The notes: a model not told the origin generated them from the letters alone. DNA of 64,000 nt from Nocardia goodfellowii (GCF_017875645.1 NZ_JAGGMR010000001.1:3224001-3288000), one strand, 5' to 3'. Counted from the stretch's first letter, positions 9,118 through 18,575 are shown. Made by a program: numbers and translations.

Positions 9118-9138
9118 GCCGGATACGGCGTATCCGGC
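9118..9138 (-). promoter_or_regulatory. Hairpin directly after the cobalamin riboswitch
   Basis: Perfect 9-bp stem (GCCGGATAC / GTATCCGGC) with a 3-base loop, only 6 nt downstream of the riboswitch 3' boundary on the metE strand. It may be part of the expression platform, acting as an attenuator or as an alternative pairing partner. No U tract follows. Confidence 0.45.
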
Positions 9139-9144
9139 ACAGCT

Positions 9145-9385
9145 GGCAGGTCTTCGGACTTGCGGGCACGGGCCTTCTGGCCGACCCCCGGGCGGGGGCT
9201 CACCTACTGGCCGTCGCTTCCCAGACCAACCCGACTCCGCTGACGACCCCACCAGGGTGGCGGTCGGGCGACGGGCCGGTCCAGTGCTCGATGACGGCGG
9301 TCGTTCCTGCATACCGCTGCGGGACAGTCCCGGATTCTCACCGGGTTCCCTCTCGATCCCCGATTCAGCGGAGGGATCTCGACTC
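9145..9385 (-). promoter_or_regulatory. Cobalamin (AdoCbl) riboswitch upstream of metE
   Basis: Read on the minus strand, the conserved landmarks appear in order: GGGAACCCGGTGAGAATCC, then GGGACTGTCCCGCAGCGGTA, then GGGAAGCGACGGCCAGTAGG, and finally GCAAGTCCGAAGACCTGCC closing the P1 stem. The 5' limit is approximate. A riboswitch before metE is well known in actinobacteria: B12 shuts off the B12-independent enzyme when MetH can work. A possible -10 (TATGCT at 9450-9445) lies upstream. The stretch from here to pyc (about 9386-9656) shows no gene and holds the two diverging promoters. Confidence 0.93.
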
Positions 9386-9656
9386 CGATGCGTGACGTCG
9401 GGGCTCCAACTCGTCGCGCACCGGAGAAACCAGCTGCGTTGTCCAGCATAAGCCGAGCCGCGAATATTCCGCGCGATCTCGAGGATGTCGCTGTGCCGCG
9501 CGTCCATCGTTCCCGCGCACCGCCGCCCAGGTCGGACGGTGAGATGTGACGCCGCGATTTCCACAACTTCGCAACCCTGCTAGGCCCGGTTGTGAAGATG
9601 ACCGCGAAGCCCGCATCCGTGTCGGAGCTGTGCTCTGCGCCAGGTACCTTGGGTCA

Positions 9657-12600
9657 ATGTTCTCGAAAGTCTTGGTTGCCAATCGCGGCGAAATCGCCAT
9701 CCGCGCCTTCCGCGCGGCCTACGAACTGGGCATCGGGACGGTCGCCGTCTTTCCCTACGAGGACCGCAACTCGGTCCATCGTCTGAAGGCCGCCGAGTCC
9801 TACCAGATCGGCGAGCAGGGGCACCCGGTGCGGGCGTACCTGTCCATCGACGCGATCATCGACGCGGCCAAGTCCGCCGGCGCGGACGCGATCTATCCGG
9901 GCTACGGCTTCCTCTCCGAGAACCCCGACCTGGCGGCGGCGTGTGCCCGGGAAGGCATCACCTTCATCGGCCCGTCGGCCGAGGTGCTGGAGATGGCGGG
10001 CAACAAGGCCACGGCCATCGAGGCCGCCAGAGCCGCCGGGCTGCCGGTGCTGAAGTCCAGCGCGCCTTCGGCCGATATCGACGAACTGCTGGCCGCCGCG
10101 CGGCAACTGGAATACCCGATCTTCGTGAAGGCCGTCGCGGGCGGCGGCGGGCGCGGTATGCGCCGCGTCGCCGAACCCGAGCAGCTGCGCGAATCGATCG
10201 AGGCCGCGTCCCGCGAGGCCGAGTCGGCCTTCGGTGACCCGACCGTGTTTCTCGAGCAGGCCGTGGTCAATCCGCGCCACATCGAGGTGCAGATCCTGGC
10301 CGACCAGCACGGCAATGTGATGCATCTGTTCGAGCGCGACTGCTCGGTGCAGCGCCGCCACCAGAAGGTCATCGAACTCGCGCCCGCGCCCAACCTGGAC
10401 CCGGCGCTGCGCGAACGCATCTGCAACGACGCCGTGGCCTTCGCGCGGCAGATCGGCTACAGCAACGCGGGCACCGTGGAGTTCCTGCTCGACGAGCGCG
10501 GCAACCACGTCTTCATCGAGATGAACCCGCGCATCCAGGTCGAGCACACGGTGACCGAGGAGATCACCGATGTCGATCTGGTGCAGTCACAGCTGCGCAT
10601 CGCCGCCGGGGAGAGCCTGGAAGACCTTGGCCTGAGCCAGGATTCGGTATCCATCCGGGGCACGGCGTTGCAGTGCCGGATCACCACCGAAGACCCGGCC
10701 AACGGGTTCCGCCCCGACACCGGCCGCATCACCGCGTACCGCACTCCGGGCGGCGCGGGCATCCGCCTGGACGGCGGGGCGAACCTGGGCGCGGAGATCG
10801 GCGCCTACTTCGACTCGATGCTGGTGAAGCTGACCTGCCGCGGTCGCGACCTGCCCGCCGCGGCCGCCAGAGCCAGGCGCGCCCTCGCCGAGTTCCGGAT
10901 CCGCGGCGTCACGACCAACATCCCGTTCCTGCTCGCGGTGCTCGACGATGCCGACTTCAACGCCGGCCGGGTCACCACCTCGTTCATCGACGAGCGTCCG
11001 CAGCTGTTGACGTCGCGCGGCTCGGCCGACCGCGGCACCAAGATCCTCAACTATCTGGCCGACATCACCGTCAACAAGCCGCACGGGGAACGCCGCAGCG
11101 CCGTCTACCCGCACGACAAACTGCCCGCCATCGACTCGAGCGCGCCGCCGCCGGACGGTTCCCGGCAGAAGCTGCTGCGCCTCGGCCCGGAAGGTTTCGC
11201 CCAGGCGCTGCGGGAGCAGAAGGCGGTCGGCGTCACCGACACCACCTTCCGCGACGCGCACCAGTCGCTGCTGGCCACCCGCGTCCGCACCAGCGGCCTC
11301 CTGGCCGTGGCCGGGCACGTCGCCCGGATGACGCCGGAACTGCTGTCCATCGAATGCTGGGGCGGCGCGACCTACGACGTGGCGCTGCGCTTCCTGTACG
11401 AGGACCCGTGGGAGCGCCTGGCCGCCCTGCGCGAAGCCGTGCCGAACATCAACCTGCAGATGCTGCTGCGCGGCCGCAACACCGTTGGGTACACCCCTTA
11501 CCCCGAAAAGGTCACGCGCGCTTTCGTTTCCGAGGCGGCCGCGACCGGTATCGATATCTTCCGGATCTTCGACGCGCTGAACAACGTCGACCAGATGCGC
11601 CCGGCCATCGACGCGGTCCGCGAAACCGGCAGCACCCTGGCCGAAGTCGCGATGAGCTACACCGGTGACCTGTCGAACCCGAACGAGACCCTCTACACCC
11701 TCGACTACTACCTGAAGCTGGCCGAGCAGATCGTCGACGCGGGCGCGCACGTGCTCGCGATCAAGGACATGGCGGGCCTGTTGCGCGCACCGGCGGCCAC
11801 GAAACTCGTTACCGCCCTGCGCAGTAACTTCGATCTGCCGGTGCACGTGCACACGCACGACACTCCTGGCGGGCAGCTGGCCACCTACCTCGCCGCCTGG
11901 CAGGCGGGTGCCGACGCGGTCGACGGCGCGAGCGCGGCGATGGCCGGAACCACCAGCCAGCCCGCGTTGTCCGCGATCGTGGCCGCCGCCGCGCACAGCG
12001 AATTCGATACCGGCCTGAACCTGCAGAATGTCTGCGACCTGGAGCCGTACTGGGAGGCGCTGCGAAAGGTCTACGCCCCCTTCGAATCCGGGCTTCCCGC
12101 TCCCACCGGCCGGGTGTACACCCACGAGATCCCCGGCGGTCAGCTGTCGAATCTGCGGCAGCAGGCCATCGCGCTCGGACTCGGGGACCAGTTCGAAGAG
12201 GTCGAGGCGAAATACGCTGCGGCCGACCGGCTCCTGGGCCGCCTGGTCAAGGTGACGCCGTCCTCGAAGGTGGTCGGCGACCTCGCCTTGGCGCTGGTCG
12301 GCACCGGCGTCAGCGTGGAGGAATTCGCCGCCGACCCCGGCCGCTACGACATTCCGGACTCCGTAATCGGTTTCCTCCGTGGCGAACTCGGCACCCCGGC
12401 GGGCGGCTGGCCGGAACCCTTCCGCACCAAGGCCCTGGCCGGTCGCGGGCCCGCGAAACCGGAAACCGAACTCACCCCGGCGGACGAAGCCGGTCTGGCG
12501 GGCACGTCGCTGGAGCGCCGCACCACCCTGAACCGGCTCCTGTTCCCCGGCCCCGCCGCCGAATTCGAGGCACACCGGGAGAAGTACGGCGACACCTCGG

Positions 12601-13061
12601 GGCTGTCGGCCAACCAATTCTTCTACGGCCTGCGCCACGGTGAGGAGCACCGCGTCCAGCTGGAGAAGGGCGTCACCCTGCTCATCGGCCTCGAAGCCAT
12701 CTCCGAACCCGACGACCGCGGCATGCGCACCGTCATGTGCATCCTCAACGGCCAATTGCGTCCGGTCGCGGTGCGGGACCGGTCCATCGCCAGCGACGTC
12801 CCGGTCGCCGAGAAGGCCGACAAGTCCAACGCCGGCCACCTCGCCGCCCCGTTCGCCGGTGTCGTGACTCTGGCTGTGTCCGAAGGGGATTCGGTCTCGG
12901 CGGGCGACACCATCGGCACCATCGAGGCGATGAAGATGGAAGCCGCGATCACCGCGCCGCGCGCCGGCACCGTCGCGCGCGTCGCCATCGCGACGGTGCA
13001 GCAGGTCGAGGGCGGCGACCTGCTGGTCGAGCTGGCGCTCACGGAGGCCGCCGCCGAATGA
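9657..13061 (+). CDS. pyc: Pyruvate carboxylase
   Basis: Biotin enzyme that carboxylates pyruvate to oxaloacetate (anaplerosis, gluconeogenesis). The 1134-aa single chain has all three functions: N-terminal biotin carboxylase (KVLVANRGEIAIRAFRA at the start, GGGGRGMR ATP loop, EMNPRIQVEHTVTEE), central carboxyltransferase (DTTFRDAHQSLLATR, VHVHTHDTPGG), and C-terminal biotinyl domain with EAMKMEA, where Lys1093 is the biotin site. ATG 9657 gives the standard start (MFSKVLVANRGEIAIR). The stop overlaps the rsmD start (ATGA), so pyc, rsmD and coaD are probably one operon, as in mycobacteria. Confidence 0.97.
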   Translation: MFSKVLVANRGEIAIRAFRAAYELGIGTVAVFPYEDRNSVHRLKAAESYQIGEQGHPVRAYLSIDAIIDAAKSAGADAIYPGYGFLSENPDLAAACAREGITFIGPSAEVLEMAGNKATAIEAARAAGLPVLKSSAPSADIDELLAAARQLEYPIFVKAVAGGGGRGMRRVAEPEQLRESIEAASREAESAFGDPTVFLEQAVVNPRHIEVQILADQHGNVMHLFERDCSVQRRHQKVIELAPAPNLDPALRERICNDAVAFARQIGYSNAGTVEFLLDERGNHVFIEMNPRIQVEHTVTEEITDVDLVQSQLRIAAGESLEDLGLSQDSVSIRGTALQCRITTEDPANGFRPDTGRITAYRTPGGAGIRLDGGANLGAEIGAYFDSMLVKLTCRGRDLPAAAARARRALAEFRIRGVTTNIPFLLAVLDDADFNAGRVTTSFIDERPQLLTSRGSADRGTKILNYLADITVNKPHGERRSAVYPHDKLPAIDSSAPPPDGSRQKLLRLGPEGFAQALREQKAVGVTDTTFRDAHQSLLATRVRTSGLLAVAGHVARMTPELLSIECWGGATYDVALRFLYEDPWERLAALREAVPNINLQMLLRGRNTVGYTPYPEKVTRAFVSEAAATGIDIFRIFDALNNVDQMRPAIDAVRETGSTLAEVAMSYTGDLSNPNETLYTLDYYLKLAEQIVDAGAHVLAIKDMAGLLRAPAATKLVTALRSNFDLPVHVHTHDTPGGQLATYLAAWQAGADAVDGASAAMAGTTSQPALSAIVAAAAHSEFDTGLNLQNVCDLEPYWEALRKVYAPFESGLPAPTGRVYTHEIPGGQLSNLRQQAIALGLGDQFEEVEAKYAAADRLLGRLVKVTPSSKVVGDLALALVGTGVSVEEFAADPGRYDIPDSVIGFLRGELGTPAGGWPEPFRTKALAGRGPAKPETELTPADEAGLAGTSLERRTTLNRLLFPGPAAEFEAHREKYGDTSGLSANQFFYGLRHGEEHRVQLEKGVTLLIGLEAISEPDDRGMRTVMCILNGQLRPVAVRDRSIASDVPVAEKADKSNAGHLAAPFAGVVTLAVSEGDSVSAGDTIGTIEAMKMEAAITAPRAGTVARVAIATVQQVEGGDLLVELALTEAAAE

Positions 13062-13615
13062 CGCGCATTGTCGCGGGAGCGGCCGGCGGGCGGCGCCTGC
13101 GGGTGCCGCCCGCCGGCACCCGGCCCACCTCGGACCGGGTGCGCGAAGCGCTGTTCAGCGCCATCGACGCGCGCCTGGACCTCGACGGTGTCCGGGTGCT
13201 CGATCTGTACGCCGGTTCCGGCGCGCTCGGCCTGGAAGCCATCTCCCGTGGCGCCGCCCACGCCCTGCTGGTCGAATCCGACCGCAAAGCCGCGGCCATC
13301 GTGCAGGGCAACATCGGGACCCTGGGCCTGCCGGGCGCGGAACTGCGCCTGGGATCGGTCGCCTCGGTGCTGCAACGGGGCGGCTCGGGTGAATTCGATC
13401 TCGTCTTCTCCGACCCGCCCTATGACGTCGACACCGAAACGGTCATCGCCGACCTTCGACTGCTGGCCGACCACCACTGGCTGGCCCACGACGCGCTCGT
13501 CGTCGTGGAACGCTCCATCCGATCACCCGAGATCGTCTGGCCGGCCGGCTACACGGCGGCCAAGTCCCGCAAGTACGGCGAAACGCGGATCGAACTGGCC
13601 GAGTTCACCGGCTGA
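13058..13615 (+). CDS. rsmD: 16S rRNA (guanine966-N2)-methyltransferase RsmD
   Basis: 185-aa SAM-dependent methyltransferase that modifies G966 (E. coli numbering) in the small subunit. It has the SAM motif DLYAGSGALGLEA and the catalytic N6/N2-adenine/guanine motif DPPYD. It begins RIVAGAAGGRRLRVPP, the family's RNA-binding start. ATG 13058 overlaps the pyc stop by 4 nt. The rsmD-coaD pair is a widespread bacterial arrangement. Confidence 0.94.
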   Translation: MTRIVAGAAGGRRLRVPPAGTRPTSDRVREALFSAIDARLDLDGVRVLDLYAGSGALGLEAISRGAAHALLVESDRKAAAIVQGNIGTLGLPGAELRLGSVASVLQRGGSGEFDLVFSDPPYDVDTETVIADLRLLADHHWLAHDALVVVERSIRSPEIVWPAGYTAAKSRKYGETRIELAEFTG

Positions 13616-13636
13616 GCGGCCTGATAGCGTCCACTC

Positions 13637-14122
13637 ATGGCTGGAGCACTGTGCCCCGGGTCCTTCGACCCGGTCACCAATGGGCATCTCGACGTATTCA
13701 ACCGGGCGGCGGCGCAATTCGACGAGGTCGTGGTGACCGTCTCGATCAACCCGAAGAAGCAGGGCATGTTCACCGTCGAGGAGCGGATGGAGATGTTGCG
13801 CGAGGCCACCGCGCACCTGCCCAATGTGCGGGTCGCCTCCTGGCAGGGCCTGACCGTGGATTTCGCCAAGCAGGAGGGCATCGGCGCGATCGTGAAGGGC
13901 CTGCGCGACGGCAACGACTTCGGTTACGAGTTGCAGATGGCGCAGATGAACAAGAAGCTCACCGGCGTGGACACCTTCTTCATCGCCACCAACCCGGTCT
14001 TCAGCTACCTGTCCAGCTCGCTGGTCAAAGAGGTGGCGGCTTACGGCGGCGACGTCGCCGACATGCTGCCGCCGCTGGTGCACAAACGCCTGCTCGCCCG
14101 CCTCGCCGAACGGCGCGGCTGA
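13637..14122 (+). CDS. coaD: Phosphopantetheine adenylyltransferase CoaD
   Basis: Fourth step of CoA synthesis: ATP plus 4'-phosphopantetheine gives dephospho-CoA. The 161-aa protein is of standard length and carries the nucleotidyltransferase signature [16 protein letters not shown] and the C-terminal motif [12 protein letters not shown]. It lies 21 bp after rsmD and ends just before a strong terminator, so it is the last gene of the pyc operon. Confidence 0.96.
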   Translation: MAGALCPGSFDPVTNGHLDVFNRAAAQFDEVVVTVSINPKKQGMFTVEERMEMLREATAHLPNVRVASWQGLTVDFAKQEGIGAIVKGLRDGNDFGYELQMAQMNKKLTGVDTFFIATNPVFSYLSSSLVKEVAAYGGDVADMLPPLVHKRLLARLAERRG

Positions 14123-14132
14123 GACGAAAACA

Positions 14133-14161
14133 AGCCCCGGTTCCGCGTCGGAACCGGGGCT
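14133..14161. terminator. Bidirectional terminator hairpin between coaD and the GtrA gene
   Basis: Perfect 12-bp stem AGCCCCGGTTCC / GGAACCGGGGCT with a 5-base loop, followed by TT on the plus strand. It sits between two converging genes (coaD and the GtrA-like gene), 10 bp from each stop, so it can serve both. Confidence 0.85.
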
Positions 14162-14172
14162 TTCGCGTTGTG

Positions 14173-14691
14173 TCAGAAGACGAGACCGCGCAGCGCGAGG
14201 AAGCGCAAGCCGCCGACCGCGGCGGTCAGGGCCAGGACCGCGCCGGCCTGCGCCGCCCCGCCGAGTCCGGGGGCCCAGATCTCCAGGGCCGCCAATCCGG
14301 CCGTGCTGATGCCGAGCCCGATCAGCGCAAGCCCGCCGCCTTCCCATTGGGCGGTGAACCAGCCGACCCGGCCGGCCGCGTGGAAGGTGAGCTGACGGTG
14401 CAGTTCATTGGCGATGACCGTGCTGACCACCGAACCCGCGACATTCGCGACCAGCGGTCCGACGCCGTGCATCGCGAAGAACAGCAGCACGTAGGCGACG
14501 TTGCTGGATCCACCGACCAGCGCGAACCGGATCAACTGGGCGAAGGCCCGATCGCCGCGCAGGAATCGCATCAACCGCGCGAATCGCAGGCCCGTCAGAT
14601 CGCCCATGGCCGGGTATGCGACAGCCCACGGGGTGTACATACTCGCCGGCAGAACCACCTGCCGTGGAGCTTCGAGAACCGTCATGGTCAT
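14173..14691 (-). CDS. GtrA family membrane protein
   Basis: 172-aa protein with an N-terminal cytoplasmic part and four membrane spans typical of GtrA: the first contains RFALVGGSSNVAYVLLFF, followed by a loop with ANELHRQLTF, the family's conserved region. GtrA proteins are thought to flip polyprenyl-linked sugars or support cell-wall polysaccharide synthesis. ATG 14691 (MTMTVLEAPRQ) is used; a second ATG lies two codons in. It is monocistronic, convergent with coaD, with an AT-rich inverted repeat in its promoter region. Confidence 0.88.
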   Translation of the reverse strand: MTMTVLEAPRQVVLPASMYTPWAVAYPAMGDLTGLRFARLMRFLRGDRAFAQLIRFALVGGSSNVAYVLLFFAMHGVGPLVANVAGSVVSTVIANELHRQLTFHAAGRVGWFTAQWEGGGLALIGLGISTAGLAALEIWAPGLGGAAQAGAVLALTAAVGGLRFLALRGLVF

Positions 14692-14707
14692 ATCCGATCG
14701 AACTGAG

Positions 14708-14739
14708 CTTATGAAGATCTTTCTCAGGTCTTCATTAAG
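14708..14739. promoter_or_regulatory. Inverted repeat upstream of the GtrA gene
   Basis: CTTATGAAGA (14708-14717) and TCTTCATTAAG (14729-14739) form inverted arms about 11 bp apart, with one extra base in one arm, in an unusually AT-rich stretch 17 bp before the GtrA start. It looks like an operator, regulator unknown. The remaining gap up to sepIVA shows nothing else clear. Confidence 0.4.
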
Positions 14740-14886
14740 AATGTAACACCAAGCGGAGGGTGTCTCTCCACTTCTTTTGTGTGGCGTGCGAGACACTGGG
14801 GCGACACACCGGTAGAGGTCTCGGCCTGGGCCGTGATCGCAGGCACACTGGCTCAGGTAGACACGGCAGAGAAGCGGGAGTGATCC

Positions 14887-15633
14887 ATGTATCGCGTATT
14901 CGAAGCACTCGACGAGTTGGTGGCCATCGTCGAAGAGGCGCGCGGCATCCCGCCGACCCGCAACTGCATCGTGCCGCGCGGTGACGTGCTCGAGCTGCTC
15001 GACGACGTGCGCGACGCGCTGCCGGGCGAACTCGATGACGCCCAGGATGTCCTCGACCACCGCGACAAACTCGTCAATGACGCCAGATCCGCGGCCGAGA
15101 CCACCGTGACCACGGCCAATGAACAGGCCGAAGAGACCGTCGGCGCGGCCCGCGCCGAAGCCGATCGCATCCTCGCCGACGCCAAGGCGCACGCCGACCG
15201 GATGGTCGCCGAGGCGGGCGCGCACGCCGACCGCCTGGTCGCCAGCGCTCAAGCCGAGGCCGACCGCGTGGTGGCCGATGGCAATGCCGAGTACGAGGCC
15301 GTCACCGGCCGGGCCAGGATCGAATCCGAGCGCATGATCGAGGCGGGTCAGGCCTCCTACGACCGCTCGGTCGCCGAAGGTCAGGCCGAGCAGTCCCGCC
15401 TGGTGCAGCAGACCGAGGTGGTGCGCGCCGCGCACGCGGAATCCGCGCGGCTCATCGACTCCGCCCAGGCCGAGGCGGACCGGATGCGCGACGAGTGCGA
15501 CCACTATGTCGACTCCACCCTCGCCGACTTCGAGGAGACGCTGAACGCCACGCTGCGCACCGTCGGTCGCGGCCGGCACCAATTGCGCAGCGGCGCGGGC
15601 GCTCCCGACTACGTGTCGGAATACCGCCGCTGA
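14887..15633 (+). CDS. sepIVA: SepIVA, DivIVA-like septation protein
   Basis: 248-aa coiled-coil protein matching mycobacterial SepIVA (Rv2927c) in length, position and start (MYRVFEALDELVAIVEEARG followed by IPPTRNCIVPR). From about residue 55 on, it is a long Ala/Glu/Arg-rich coiled coil with heptad-like repeats such as AEADRILADAKAHADRM. SepIVA is needed for cell division and septum placement in mycobacteria. GGGAG precedes ATG 14887. It starts the conserved sepIVA-DUF177-rpmF-rnc-fpg series. Confidence 0.92.
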   Translation: MYRVFEALDELVAIVEEARGIPPTRNCIVPRGDVLELLDDVRDALPGELDDAQDVLDHRDKLVNDARSAAETTVTTANEQAEETVGAARAEADRILADAKAHADRMVAEAGAHADRLVASAQAEADRVVADGNAEYEAVTGRARIESERMIEAGQASYDRSVAEGQAEQSRLVQQTEVVRAAHAESARLIDSAQAEADRMRDECDHYVDSTLADFEETLNATLRTVGRGRHQLRSGAGAPDYVSEYRR

Positions 15634-15753
15634 CCGCTAGTTTTCCGGGTCGGCGGACGCCGGTGGGCAGCGCCTCCATTTGGGACTGAGCCGTCCATTC
15701 CAGTACTGTGGAGTGGTTGCCCATTCTCTTTTCGATCGTGAGGTGAGTTCGTG

Positions 15754-16362
15754 ATGTCCGCTGACAGCGGTCGTGAATCGCGTTCGCGTGCGGCCTCGCG
15801 CCGCGAACCCGATGGCGTCTTCGTCATCGATACCCGCAGCCTGGGGCGCCGCCCCGGCGACATGCAGGAGTTGCGGCGCACCGTCACCCTCACCGACCGG
15901 ATGGGGCTGGAGTTGATCGCCGTCCCCAAGGGCGCCGAGATGCGGCTCGATCTGATGCTGCAGTCGGTATCCGAGGGTGTGCTGGTCACCGGCACGGTGA
16001 CCGCCCCGACCGAGGGGGAGTGCTCGCGCTGCTTGGAGCCGTTCACCGGTGAGGTGCGGCTGTACCTCACCGAGCTGTACGCCTACCCGAACAGCGCCAC
16101 CGAGCAGACCACCGAGGAAGACGAAGTGCAGCGCCTGGTCGACGACACGATCGACCTGGAGCCGGTGATCATCGACGCCATCGGTCTGGAGTTGCCGCTC
16201 CAGCCGACGTGCACCCCGGATTGCCCGGGATTGTGCGCGCAGTGCGGTGTGCGGATGGCGATTGCGGGATCTGATCACTCGCATGAGATACTTGACCCTC
16301 GCTGGGCCAAGCTCGCGTCATTTGCCGCTGAATCGCCCCAGCAAGACCAAGACCAGAAGTAA
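15754..16362 (+). CDS. YceD family (DUF177) protein
   Basis: 202-aa protein of the DUF177/YceD family, linked to 23S rRNA accumulation in E. coli and nearly always found just before rpmF. Two Cys pairs are visible: CSRC near the middle and CTPDCPGLCAQCG near the C-terminus, likely metal-binding. ATG 15754 follows AGGTGA (15741-15746); a GTG one codon earlier is also possible. An extra basic N-terminal segment of about 20 residues precedes the conserved core. Confidence 0.93.
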   Translation: MSADSGRESRSRAASRREPDGVFVIDTRSLGRRPGDMQELRRTVTLTDRMGLELIAVPKGAEMRLDLMLQSVSEGVLVTGTVTAPTEGECSRCLEPFTGEVRLYLTELYAYPNSATEQTTEEDEVQRLVDDTIDLEPVIIDAIGLELPLQPTCTPDCPGLCAQCGVRMAIAGSDHSHEILDPRWAKLASFAAESPQQDQDQK

Positions 16363-16396
16363 CGAAACCCCCCGTTAAGAACTAGGAGAGTCAGTC

Positions 16397-16579
16397 GTGG
16401 CCGTTCCCAAGCGCCGGATGTCCCGTTCCAACACCAGGTCGCGGCGCAGCCAGTGGAAGGCCACCGCGCCGACCCTGATCACCTGCCCGAACCGCGCCTG
16501 CGGCGAGAAGACCCTGCCGCACATCGCGTGCCCCTCCTGCGGCACGTACAAGGGCCGCCAGGTCACCGCAGCCGTCTGA
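16397..16579 (+). CDS. rpmF: 50S ribosomal protein L32
   Basis: 60-aa ribosomal protein starting [20 protein letters not shown]. It is the zinc-binding (C+) form with Cys pairs in [10 protein letters not shown] and CPSCG. The first pair is C-x4-C instead of the common C-x2-C. GTG start with AGGAGAG upstream. It lies 34 bp after the DUF177 gene. A zinc-bearing L32 often has a zinc-free paralogue elsewhere, induced on zinc starvation. Confidence 0.96.
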   Translation: MAVPKRRMSRSNTRSRRSQWKATAPTLITCPNRACGEKTLPHIACPSCGTYKGRQVTAAV

Positions 16580-16602
16580 CGGTCGATTTCCACCCGTACC
16601 GA

Positions 16603-16629
16603 CGTGACCGAGCGCAGCGAGGGAACCAT
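16603..16629 (+). repeat. Short dispersed intergenic repeat, copy 1
   Basis: 27-bp element between rpmF and rnc, built on GAGCGCAGCGAGGGAACCAT. Related copies occur at 49242-49266 (inverted) and 49432-49458, matching at 23 of 25 and 23 of 27 positions. All copies lie outside genes. Confidence 0.6.
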
Positions 16630-16680
16630 CAGTACCGCACCGCTGGTCGCGGCGGAGCCGAGCGCCAGCGAGGCACGGCC

Positions 16681-17403
16681 GTGACCGCCAGCAAGGACGC
16701 CACCGGAGCAACCGGCGATCACGCGAGCCTGCTCGCCGCACTCGGAGTCGACGTACGACCGGATCTGCTACGCCTCGCGCTGACGCACCGGTCGTACGCC
16801 TACGAGAACGGCGGGCTGCCGACCAATGAGCGCCTGGAATTCCTGGGCGACTCCGTCCTCGGCTTGAGCATCACCGAGCGCCTTTACCACGAGCACCCGG
16901 AGAAGTCCGAGGGCGAGCTGGCGAAGCTGCGTGCGAGTGTGGTGAATATGCACGCGCTCGCCGAGGTGGCGCGCGGGCTCGGCGAGGGCGGTCTCGGACC
17001 GCACCTGCTGCTCGGTAAGGGCGAAGAGCTCACCGGCGGCCGGGACAAGCCGAGCATTCTCGCCGACGGCATGGAGTCGCTGCTGGGCGCCGTGCATCTC
17101 GAGCACGGCATCGAGGTGGCCCGCGACGTCGTACTGCGGCTGTTCGCCGATCTGCTCGAACGCGGGCCCCGCATGGGCGCGGGTCTGGACTGGAAGACCA
17201 GCCTGCAGGAACTCACCGCCGAACGTGGTATCGGCGTGCCCAGTTACGAGATCACCTCGACGGGCCCCGACCACGACAAGGAATTCACCGCGACCACGGT
17301 GATCGGCGGCCGTTCCTACGGTCAGGGCATCGGTCGCTCCAAGAAGGAAGCAGAGCAGAAGGCGGCGGGCGCCGCCTATCAGGCCCTGACCGCCGAATCG
17401 TGA
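16681..17403 (+). CDS. rnc: Ribonuclease III
   Basis: Double-strand-specific endoribonuclease for rRNA and mRNA processing. The 240-aa protein has the catalytic signature [12 protein letters not shown] (residues 49-60), a second acidic motif [14 protein letters not shown], and a C-terminal double-stranded RNA-binding domain ([14 protein letters not shown] ... [14 protein letters not shown]). GTG 16681 (VTASKDATG) follows GAGG; the longer open frame upstream runs through the intergenic repeat and is unlikely to be translated. Followed after 17 bp by fpg. Confidence 0.94.
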   Translation: MTASKDATGATGDHASLLAALGVDVRPDLLRLALTHRSYAYENGGLPTNERLEFLGDSVLGLSITERLYHEHPEKSEGELAKLRASVVNMHALAEVARGLGEGGLGPHLLLGKGEELTGGRDKPSILADGMESLLGAVHLEHGIEVARDVVLRLFADLLERGPRMGAGLDWKTSLQELTAERGIGVPSYEITSTGPDHDKEFTATTVIGGRSYGQGIGRSKKEAEQKAAGAAYQALTAES

Positions 17404-17420
17404 GCGCTGGAGCCTGAGGC

Positions 17421-18278
17421 GTGCCGGAACTTCCCGAGGTCGAGGTGGTTCGGCGCGGTCTGGCCGAGCATGTCGTCGGCCGGTCCATCGAGTCGGTCTC
17501 GGTCACCCATCCCAGGTCGGTGCGACGCCATCTCGAAGGCGCCGCCGATCTCGCCGCCCGTTTGCAAGGGCTGCGGGTCGATTCCGCGCGGCGGCGCGGG
17601 AAATTCTTGTGGCTCACCTTCGACGAGCCCGATACGGCATTGGTCGTCCATCTCGGCATGAGCGGGCAGATGCTGGTGCAAGCGGCGGACGCTCCCGTCG
17701 AGAAGCACGCGCATATTCGCGCCACCCTCGATGACGGAACCCAGCTGCGCTTCGTCGACCAGCGCACCTTCGGCGGCTGGGCGCTCGCGCCCCTCGTTGA
17801 GGTCGACGGCACCCCGGTCCCCGAACCCGTCGCACACATCGCCCGCGATCCCCTGGATCCACTGTTCGATCTCGACGCGGCGGTGGCGGCCGTGCGCGCC
17901 AAGCGGACCGAGATCAAACGGGTGCTGCTCGATCAGACGGTGATCTCCGGCGTCGGAAATATCTATGCCGACGAATCCCTGTGGCGGGCGAAGATTCACG
18001 GCAACCGGCCGGCCTCCGGCTTGACCCGTCCGGCGGTGCGGACCTTGCTCACCGAGGTCGGCACTGTGATGGAGGAGGCGCTCGCGGCCGGTGGCACCTC
18101 GTTCGACGCGCTGTATGTGAACGTCAACGGTCAGTCCGGCTACTTCGAGCGTTCGCTGGCGGTGTACGGGCGCGAAGACGAGCCCTGCCGTCGGTGCGGC
18201 GCGGCGCTGGTGCGGGAGAAGTTCATGAACCGTTCCTCCTTCTCCTGCCCGCGTTGCCAGCCGCGGCCCCGGCACTGA
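17421..18278 (+). CDS. mutM: Formamidopyrimidine-DNA glycosylase (Fpg/MutM)
   Basis: Removes 8-oxoguanine and ring-opened purines in base excision repair. The 285-aa protein begins [13 protein letters not shown], with the catalytic Pro and Glu exposed after loss of the first residue. It has the conserved RRRGKFLWL lysine loop and ends in the zinc finger (PCRRCG ... [11 protein letters not shown]). GTG start. It is the last gene of the conserved block; the region after it is an accessory insertion compared with M. tuberculosis. Confidence 0.96.
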   Translation: MPELPEVEVVRRGLAEHVVGRSIESVSVTHPRSVRRHLEGAADLAARLQGLRVDSARRRGKFLWLTFDEPDTALVVHLGMSGQMLVQAADAPVEKHAHIRATLDDGTQLRFVDQRTFGGWALAPLVEVDGTPVPEPVAHIARDPLDPLFDLDAAVAAVRAKRTEIKRVLLDQTVISGVGNIYADESLWRAKIHGNRPASGLTRPAVRTLLTEVGTVMEEALAAGGTSFDALYVNVNGQSGYFERSLAVYGREDEPCRRCGAALVREKFMNRSSFSCPRCQPRPRH

Positions 18279-18302
18279 ACGGTTCGATCCACTCTTTTTC
18301 GG

Positions 18303-18575
18303 TTATTCGCCGTAGTGGTGGCGACAGGAGAGGATCACGGCGGTGTCGTCTTCGATCACGTAGACGATGCGATGCTCGGAAGTGATCCGCCGCGACCAGT
18401 ATCCGGACAAGTTGTGTTGCAATGGTTCCGGCTTGCCGATGCCGGTGTAGCCGTTGCGTTTGATATCGGCGATCAGCTTGTTGATCCGCTTCACGTTCTG
18501 GCGGTCGTTGGCGACGAACCATTGATAGTCGTCCCAGGCTTCATCGGTGAACGTGAGTTTGTTGACGTCGGTCAC
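18303..18575 (-). CDS. yoeB: Txe/YoeB family toxin
   Basis: 90-aa ribosome-dependent mRNA interferase of the YoeB type. Key features are present: Glu50 in GKPEPLQHN, the SGYWSRRI stretch, Arg69 in SEHRIVYVI, and the C-terminal HHYGE with His87 and Tyr88. GTG 18575 overlaps the antitoxin stop (GTGA), the standard coupling for this module. It is convergent with fpg. Confidence 0.95.
   Translation of the reverse strand: MTDVNKLTFTDEAWDDYQWFVANDRQNVKRINKLIADIKRNGYTGIGKPEPLQHNLSGYWSRRITSEHRIVYVIEDDTAVILSCRHHYGE

Noticed and set aside
10587..12839. 750-codon open frame antisense to pyc
   Set aside because: Antisense shadow; the sense strand is an unmistakable pyruvate carboxylase.
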